The notes beneath the pieces were generated by a model. That model made no database searches. It had not been told where the DNA came from and worked only from the letters and a program-made list of their open reading frames with translations. A stretch of DNA of 64,000 nt from Agrocybe praecox (Eukaryota > Basidiomycota > Agaricomycetes > Agaricales > Agrocybaceae). How positions within the stretch are numbered: the first letter of the stretch is position 1; each line of letters starts with the position of its first letter. This document shows, piece after piece, positions 57,002 to 64,000 of this stretch. The stretch lies in the NCBI GenBank assembly GCA_964017145.1, contig OZ024848.1, positions 3,629,835 through 3,693,834 on the forward strand, in the 5' to 3' direction. Made by a program: the position numbers and the translations under genes.

Positions 57002-60001
57002 GTTCAAGTTGATGAACATTATTACCCAGCAGTCACGCTAGCAGCTCCATTCTATTCCCGACATCACGTACCGCTTATTACTCTTCAAGTCGAATGTGGA
57101 GAATCATCATTCCAGGCTATTTTAGACACTGGAGCCACCCAGAATATCTGTTCAAAGCGTGCATGGCAAATGATGAGCCTTCCAATGGACGAAAAGGAAA
57201 TCCTGTCTATGCGCGATATTCATGGAAATGTTTCAACTATGTTGGGAATGATCAAAGATGTTCCAGTTAAAATTGGAGGAATTGCCACATATGCCAACAT
57301 AGACAATTTGATCAACCTCATTGAACAAGAAGATGGGACTTATGTTTCTTTTACGGATCGCAACAGTAATTCGCGAAATCATAGACTCATGATCAGAGAC
57401 CAAACCATGCCCCAGTCTAGGAGTATTCCACAAGCAGCAGTTTCCTATCTTAGCCAGGCTATACAATCAGTTCAAGAATCGGAGGAATCTCACGATGTCC
57501 AGGACAACGAATCTTCTGGAACCCCAAATGAGGAAGAGCGATTAGAAGAAGCAGTGCAAGTTATTCAGCAACTCCAGGTGTCTGGCCAAATTATCGTCAA
57601 CAGTGAGTCACTTCATGTACAACCAATCAATAACCCGCAATCCATCATCAGTCCATCCAATGAAGACACTCAAGCATATGAACCTTCTGGAGAAAGAATA
57701 CTTTATTTTGCAGGCAACAATGACGAATTCGATCAATTCATGAACAATGCATCGCAAATTGCAGGCGTTCGAATTTTTGGTCCAAATACCCATTTTCCAC
57801 CATCTATGATACCGACAATGCAACAGAATGAACCGATCACAGAACTTTCTGATTTGCTTGAAGCCACTACGACGCTTATCGTTCGAAGAGAAGGATTTGA
57901 AATTAAGATTCCAGAACCAGCAAGACACCGCCATATATTTCTCAGGCCAGAAATGGACGAATCCAGTTTTTCCCAAGACGCAGAGCAGGAATTCCCAAGC
58001 GAAAATGAGTCATTCGAACCCCCAATTGATTCAGTACCCCAGATCAATGGACTCCATTCAGATACCCCAGTTATGCCTGATACACCACCAATTGAATGGG
58101 AAAACGAATTTCCAGTTACTTTAGAAATGGCATCACTATTTCGCTTTTCAATGCCGTCTACAATCGATTCAGAGCCACGTCCAACTCAAGAAGACAATAG
58201 CGTGGACACAACTAGGACAAATCCATCAACCGAACGTCTTGTTCAACGGCTCCATGATATAATGAATAATCGACTATCTGCAAGTGGTTACGAACAAAGT
58301 CCTATTTATGCACCAGCCTTTATTGTTACGGACCGGAACACTCCATACCCGAACGCCACTGGAGAACAACAAGAAGTACCAGAAAGAGAACAAGACGTAC
58401 CAGAAACGGAACAAGAACAACAAGGATTACCAAATATGGAACAAGACGAAGAAGCACCAGACTTAATCAGCATAAGCGACATTGCAGATTTTTTCGAACC
58501 ACTCAATCTTGGTGAAAATGAAGCTTTCAGAATGGAATCAATTTGTGGACTTATTCAGCGAGATAATGGAGACGAAAGATATGTCAACTTCAACCTTCAT
58601 GCAGAACGAGGATATCGAATCAGGTCTTATGGAACCAGATCATCGCATCGCATTGAAGAATGGATTTTACCCATGGCTGTCAAGAATACAAATGGCCAAA
58701 TTTATCCGAGAACACGTCAATTTGGAAGTGCCTTTGTTCGCTTTACCCGGCCATCACAAGAATTTATCCAAGGTCTATTTGAAGAGCAAGATCAAGAAAG
58801 CGCAGTTCAATACACACAGCCTAACTCCCCATCAGCATCTGTCAATCACTCCAACGCTAACATGAGCTCTCGATTATCATCTAATCCTCAGTTTTCATCC
58901 ACTACCTTTCCTGCGTCTGGAATCAACGTAACGACTACTACAACTATTGAACCTGAAGAGCCGATTAGTCCCTGTCAGCCAGACTATGGTACTAGGACGG
59001 ATGATCGAAGTTCGGTAATTCATATGGATGGCCATCGTCTTGACCAACCTATGGCCTCTGGTCATATCGATGAGAGAGACAGCGGTGAAAGCAAGAAGAT
59101 TATCCTCGTATCGCCTTCCTGCCATCCATGTCAATGCAACAGTCCCCATTGTCTTTATCCATCATCGCTTCCAACTCATTCGCCATTGCATCCAACGCAG
59201 AGCAAAGAAGAGTCCTTCAACACTAAAGAATCGCCTACCCGTCTCGCCAGTCCGTCTTACCAGGCTTTTTCTGACGAAATTCATTGCGAATGCATGGACC
59301 AGCCATCTTTCATCATAGCTTTACATCAAGATGACCAGTGCAGTGGAAACGAGCTCATCACGGACAACCATTCATCAATGGACGGATTCTACACTGAACA
59401 GCAACCCGCTTCCATCCAACCCGTCGGAGCCGATACAGATCCATCCAAATGTTGTGGACCTTTTTCATCTGATTTACCTTTCATCGACGCAACCCAGACT
59501 CTTGATATCATTGATCATCCATCCCCACCAAACTACGACCAGCTTTTGATCAACAACATGAATAACAACAAGGAAATCGTACTTTCCGAAATTTCGATCC
59601 ATCAACCACCTTATTCTTCCCCTCGATATATTCCGCAAACAGATTTGGTCATGGATTATTATTGTCTTCTTCCAGAACCTGAAAACGCTAATATCGGCTA
59701 CATTAAACTTATCGACGAAGCCATCTCCAAGCTCACTACAGCAAGACGCAATGCCTTGACACAAATGTATTTCCGAAATCGACCTTTGGAACCAGAACCA
59801 ATTCATCAATCGTTCCAATCACCCAGCTTCGTCTATTCCACAGAATTCGATAGCAAGATGATACTGCAGCTCAATGCAGAGATCACCGAACATGGAGAGA
59901 AAGATATGGACCTTGAAGACCCAAACAATTCCGATTATATTGAACCAGCATTCCCGATTCAGAACAAACCTATCATTGTGAACCATGCAATCGAAATGTA
60001 A
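57002..60001 (+). CDS. Protease and long spacer region of pol
   Basis: Directly after the gag TGA the same frame stays open for 999 codons. Residues 25-90 are an aspartic protease: FQAILDTGATQNICSK holds the DTGA catalytic motif, followed by VKIGGIATYANID. The next 900 residues are polar, with runs of Glu/Gln, Ser and Pro, for example alternating EREQDVPETEQEQQ, and no known enzyme domain. Such a long insert between protease and reverse transcriptase is unusual for Ty3/Gypsy pol. Having no start of its own, it is presumably made as a fusion with gag if the TGA is read through, or the TGA is a mutation. Confidence 0.75.
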   Translation, partial: VQVDEHYYPAVTLAAPFYSRHHVPLITLQVECGESSFQAILDTGATQNICSKRAWQMMSLPMDEKEILSMRDIHGNVSTMLGMIKDVPVKIGGIATYANIDNLINLIEQEDGTYVSFTDRNSNSRNHRLMIRDQTMPQSRSIPQAAVSYLSQAIQSVQESEESHDVQDNESSGTPNEEERLEEAVQVIQQLQVSGQIIVNSESLHVQPINNPQSIISPSNEDTQAYEPSGERILYFAGNNDEFDQFMNNASQIAGVRIFGPNTHFPPSMIPTMQQNEPITELSDLLEATTTLIVRREGFEIKIPEPARHRHIFLRPEMDESSFSQDAEQEFPSENESFEPPIDSVPQINGLHSDTPVMPDTPPIEWENEFPVTLEMASLFRFSMPSTIDSEPRPTQEDNSVDTTRTNPSTERLVQRLHDIMNNRLSASGYEQSPIYAPAFIVTDRNTPYPNATGEQQEVPEREQDVPETEQEQQGLPNMEQDEEAPDLISISDIADFFEPLNLGENEAFRMESICGLIQRDNGDERYVNFNLHAERGYRIRSYGTRSSHRIEEWILPMAVKNTNGQIYPRTRQFGSAFVRFTRPSQEFIQGLFEEQDQESAVQYTQPNSPSASVNHSNANMSSRLSSNPQFSSTTFPASGINVTTTTTIEPEEPISPCQPDYGTRTDDRSSVIHMDGHRLDQPMASGHIDERDSGESKKIILVSPSCHPCQCNSPHCLYPSSLPTHSPLHPTQSKEESFNTKESPTRLASPSYQAFSDEIHCECMDQPSFIIALHQDDQCSGNELITDNHSSMDGFYTEQQPASIQPVGADTDPSKCCGPFSSDLPFIDATQTLDIIDHPSPPNYDQLLINNMNNNKEIVLSEISIHQPPYSSPRYIPQTDLVMDYYCLLPEPENANIGYIKLIDEAISKLTTARRNALTQMYFRNRPLEPEPIHQSFQSPSFVYSTEFDSKMILQLNAEITEHGEKDMDLEDPNNSDYIEPAFPIQNKPIIVNHAIEM

Positions 60002-63000
60002 TCCATACGCCCCTTTGATACCACAGCCATCAACAAACGAAATGCCTCAGTATCAATCTATGCAATCCGACTCGAAATCAGTTTCTCCTTTTCTCGATAC
60101 CTATGATTCTGTCTCGTCTCCAAATATGCTTCCTATTTATTCGATTTCATCTTCTTTGTACATAGCCTCGTCTGCTTCTGATTTGATTTCTTTTACTCTT
60201 TGCGACCCCTATGTCGTTAAACTAGAACCTATGTCTTTTTCTTCTTCCTATGTTAGCGACCCCTATGTCGTTAAACTAGAACCCTTTTCTTCTTCTTCTT
60301 CTTCTTATGTATTTTCTTCTACTCTTTGCGACCCCTATGTCGTTAAACTGGAACCCTTTTCTTCTTCTTCTTCTTCTTATGTATTTTCTTCTACTCTTTA
60401 CGACCACTATGTCGTAAAACTGGAACATACCCCCACTCCTCTAGATCCATTTTTATTTTCTTATTCATTGGACTATAGAGTACATCCAAGGTCGTTAATT
60501 ACTGTAGATCAGTTGTATCGCTTATCGGACTCACCGTTTTCTTTTTCTTCAGATTCTTTTCATATTGAACCTGAGCCGATTGTACCATCATGTTATTCTG
60601 CCACTTTTTCCATGCAATCCAATAATGTTTTGCTTGGAAACCAATCCCCAACGTCTATGTCATCCACCGAACCTTCCGAAATCTCCGAACCTGCCGAACC
60701 CCACTCAATTCCAAATTCCGATCAATCTTCCCCATCTGTTTCATCCGACCTTCTCAATCCCGCATTCACAGCCTACAAACGAGTCGATCAGAAAGTCAAA
60801 CCTGTTCCTGGAATTTTCCCACAAGAAGCTAAAGTTATTCGACGATTTCCGCATGATCCACTGGACAATCTGCCAAAGTTACCCACAAATCTGCCACCAT
60901 TCAGTCCGACATTATGCCTTACGTATGAACGTTTACAGTCAATGAAGATCAATGAAGACAAGTTTTTATGGCCTTATGAGGAGGCACTATTCATCCACGT
61001 ATTACAGCTTAACGACAAAGCCTTAGCATTTCATCAGAACGAACGAGGATCTTTTTCCGAAGAGTATTTCACGCCATATATTTATCCGACAGTTCCCCAC
61101 GTACCATGGGTACAGAAGCCTATTCCTATTCCCCCAGCTATTCTCCCCGAATTCATTGAACTACTGCTAGAGAAAGAAGAAGCAGGAGTTTACGAGAAAA
61201 GCCAATCACCATATCGCTCCAAGATTTTTGCAGTCAAGAAGAAGTCTGGAAAGATACGCATCGTTCATGACCTCCAACCTCTTAACCGTGTTTCTATCCG
61301 AGACGCTGGTATTCCCCCCAATCTCGATGCCTTTGTTACTCCATTCGCTGGGCATTCTATTTATACCGTGTTTGATTTATTTTGGGGATATGATGGCCGA
61401 AAAGTCGATCCTCAGAGCTGAGATCTTATGACATTCCAATCACCGATCGGACCGCTTAGATTAACTTCAATGCCAATGGGATACACAAACTCGGTTGCCG
61501 AATTTCAAGCATGCACATAATTTATCCTTCAACACGAAATTCCACATGTTTCCAATGTATTTATTGATGACGTACCCATCAAAGGACCAAAGACTGCCTA
61601 TCAGAACGAAGATGGAACCTACGAGACCATTCCCGAAAATCCCGGAATCCGCAGATTTGTTTGGGAACATGCCAATGATGTTCACCGAATTATGCACAGG
61701 ATAGGTCGAGCGGGAGCAACATTTTCAGGAACCAAAGTTCAGTTAGCCAGACCAGAAGTCATTATTGTTGGACAAAAATGCACTCAAGAAGGACGTCTTC
61801 CCGATGATTCTAAAGTCAAGAAAATTCTTGATTGGCCACCGCTTATGACAAGAAAAGAAGTTCGAGGATTCTTAGGCCTATGTGGAGGATTCCGTGTATG
61901 GATTCAAGGATATTCAACACTAGTCCGCCCTCTTAGCGAGTTAATCAGAAAAACCACCGAATTTGTTTGGGACGACAGACAACAAGAAGCCTTCCAAAAA
62001 CTTAAAAAAGTCATCTCCACAGCACCTGTTTTAATCAGTATCGATTATTCATCTGATCTTCCTGTTATTCTCTCAGTCGACACTTCATATATTGCAATCG
62101 GAATCATCCTATCTCAATTAGACGCCCAAGGACGGAAGCGACCTTCTCGATTTGGTTCTATTCCTATCAATGAAAGAGAATCTCAATATAGTCAGCCAAA
62201 GCTAGAGCTCTATGGATTATTCCGTGCACTTCGCCAATTTCGTCTTTATCTTTTCGGAGTCAAAAATTTACAAGTTGAAGTTGACGCCAAGTACATCAAA
62301 GGCATGCTCAACGAACCTGATCTTCAGCCAAATGCCTCAATGAATCGATGGATCCAAGGAATTTTGTTATTCGATTTCAAGTTGGTTCACGTCAAGGCAG
62401 ATAATCATAAAGGACCAGATGCTCTTTCACGACGACCACCTACAGAGGAAGAGCTAGCAGAAGAGCAAGAACCAGATGATTGGCTCGACGAAATTGCACT
62501 TATTTCTCATTCACAAGAATTACCTTCATTTTTCCGTTCACCTCAACACTCTGTCTCTTATTACGCATCCCTACTCCCTTCCATTCAACTTTCTCGTAGC
62601 TCTTTACAGGAAGAAACGATCATCAAAATTTTCAATTTCCTTCAAGATCAGATTATCCCAACATTCTCTACAATCCAAGAAAAACGACGATTCCTATCTC
62701 GAGCAGCGCATTATTATCTTAAAGAAGGCAACATGTATAAACGACAATTTGGAAAGACTCCTCTCCGTGTTATTCTTGAATCTATCAAGCGCGTCGAAAT
62801 CCTAACTCAAGCGCATGAAGAACTAGGACATCGTGGTATCTATGGAGTTTTTGGTACCCTTCGACTTCGATTTTATTGGCCACATATGTTCCAAGACGTC
62901 AAACACCATTTATCTTCATGCCATCAATGTCAAATCCGTTCCACTAAGAAGACAGAATTTCCTCTCAATGTATCAGCTGTTCCTTCCATTTTTATGATCA

Positions 63001-63968
63001 TCAACATCGATGTCTTCTATATGCCCCGATCTGGAAGATTCAAATATATTGTTGTGGCACGAGACGACCTTACACGAGCAGCAGAAGCCAGAGCCCTCAA
63101 GACACTGAAAGCTCGAGAATTAGCCAACTTCTTTTGGGAAGAAATATTTTGCCGCTATGGAGCAGTTGCCCAAGTACGAACCGATAATGGTCCAGAAGTA
63201 GCAGGCGCATTTTCTCTACTTCTCGAAAAATACGGAATTCCCCAAGTTCAAATTTCTCTGTACAACTCAAAGGCAAATGGATCAGTCGAACGAGGACATA
63301 TTGATATTCGAGAATCTTTAATCAAAGCATGTGGCGAGCGTATTCAAGATTGGCCTCATCTTCTTCCTCATGCAATATTTTCCGACAAATGCATCACTAG
63401 ACGATCATCTGGATATTCTCCATTCTATCTGCTCTATGGAACACATCCTATACTCCCTTTCGATCTCCTTGAAGCAACATTTTTGATTGAAGGATTTAAA
63501 TCAGGCATCACGACAGAAGAACTTCTTGCATTACGGATCCGCCAACTTCAAAAGAAAGATGAAGACATAGATAAAGCCATGGAAGTACTTCAACAATCTC
63601 GTCTTCAATCTAAAGCTGTCTTTGAAAAGCGATTTGCACACCGAATTCGACAATCAGAGTTTCAACCTGGTCAGCTCGTTTTAGTCCGAAATACCCGAGT
63701 CGAAAAAGAATTAAATCGCAAGCACAAGCCTAGATATATTGGTCCTTTTGAAGTCATCCGTAGAACCAAAGGAGGATCATATGTGCTCAAAGAACTTGAT
63801 GGAACACCAATGGCACAAGGAGTTGCGGCATTCCGACTTCTTAGATATTTCCCAAGGGATTCTTCGAATATTCGGCAAACCGAATTGGACGAAATCTTAT
63901 CAAATCTGGATAACGAAATTCAAGATGACGACGAAACTTATTCCACATCAGACTACGACTCCGACTAA
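59985..63968 (+). pseudogene. pol: Reverse transcriptase, RNase H and integrase of pol
   Basis: The frame is +1 to the protease frame and overlaps it by 17 nt. Residues 1-270 are a Ser/Pro-rich spacer with a DPYVVKLEP repeat. The reverse transcriptase follows, with KSGKIRIVHDLQPLNR and the active-site FIDD at 61560-61571. RNase H has SVDTSYIAIGI, KLELYGLFRAL, EVDAKYI and KGPDALSRR (Asp, Glu, Asp, Asp). Integrase has an HHCC zinc finger (HEELGHRG, then CHQCQ), Asp in NIDVFYMP, Asp in RTDNGPEVAG and Glu in NGSVERGHID. The C-terminus has PRYIGPFEVIRR; no chromodomain is seen. Two in-frame stops lie inside the reverse transcriptase: TGA 61419-61421 (Arg expected) and TAA 61518-61520. Confidence 0.85.
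60203..60430 (+). repeat. Four-copy coding minisatellite in pol
   Basis: GACCCCTATGTCGTTAAACT-type units begin at about 60203, 60257, 60329 and 60398, spaced by 54-72 bp with TTC-rich linkers. They encode DPYVVKLEP followed by Ser-rich stretches. The last unit has changed to DHYVVKLEH. Confidence 0.85.
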
Positions 63969-64000
63969 ATCCTTTCCCCCCGTTTTGTTTCTTTTGTTTT

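Larger units (their letters stand above)
53843..64000 (+). mobile_element. Ty3/Gypsy LTR retrotransposon (3' LTR outside window)
   Basis: The order gag, protease, long spacer, reverse transcriptase, RNase H, integrase is that of the Ty3/Gypsy class. The coding part spans 54848-63968. It carries three in-frame stops (56999, 61419, 61518) and a +1 frame change near 59985-60001, so this copy is probably defective, although all catalytic motifs remain. Confidence 0.9.

Noticed and set aside
1..64000. CRISPR array, rRNA genes or bacterial-type operons
   Set aside because: No regular spacer-repeat array or rRNA sequence was seen, and the intron-rich genes are eukaryotic.

Overview
The window looks like nuclear DNA of an agaricomycete (mushroom-forming basidiomycete). 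The evidence is internal: predicted genes are cut by many 45-70 bp GT-AG introns, there is a KDZ transposon with CxC5/CxC6-type cysteine clusters, an integrase-core gene of the type common in Agaricomycetes, a multi-pass membrane family typical of these fungi, and a Ty3/Gypsy element. The region is strongly transposon-rich. Most exon models were built by hand by joining frames across introns and are predictions.

Layout. 1-1272: the end of an unknown gene and one small unknown gene. 3481-18067: a co-directional cassette of three genes. They are a ten-exon, 1024-residue protein with a Cys-rich N-terminus and a HECT-like E3 ubiquitin ligase C-terminus, a 659-residue protein with an AT-hook-like segment, and an integrase-core gene. 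The integrase gene is split by a 5985 bp KDZ transposon (10272-16256) flanked by a 10 bp target-site duplication; removing the insert in silico restores one exon. The KDZ element carries a transposase with one internal stop and a second gene, both on the minus strand. 18976-22832: an eight-exon, 1152-residue gene with an acidic centre and a weak cupin/JmjC-like region.

23330-27179: a possible small Cys-rich gene, low-complexity Pro/Ser/His repeats, a non-autonomous inverted-repeat transposon, and the decayed C-terminal half of a Pho84-type phosphate transporter. 27343-53080: three tandem diverged copies of one segment, each made of block A (decayed low-complexity gene fragments, plus strand), block B (a membrane-protein gene, minus strand) and block C (non-coding or decayed). 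B copies 1 and 3 have open frames. Copy 2 is broken by a 3.7 kb element made of two perfect 1659 bp inverted arms around a 200-N assembly gap, flanked by a 7 bp duplication. Block C of unit 2 carries a second copy of the inverted-repeat transposon, with an 8 bp duplication and an empty site in unit 3.

53843-64000: a Ty3/Gypsy retrotransposon with gag, protease, an unusually long spacer, reverse transcriptase, RNase H and integrase. It has three in-frame stops and one +1 frame change; its 3' LTR lies outside the window. Several independent elements carry stops that can be read as C-to-T changes (CGA to TGA, CAA to TAA), suggesting deamination-type decay. The most novel candidate is the HECT-like plus integrase cassette, which may be a large mobile element whose ends I could not define.
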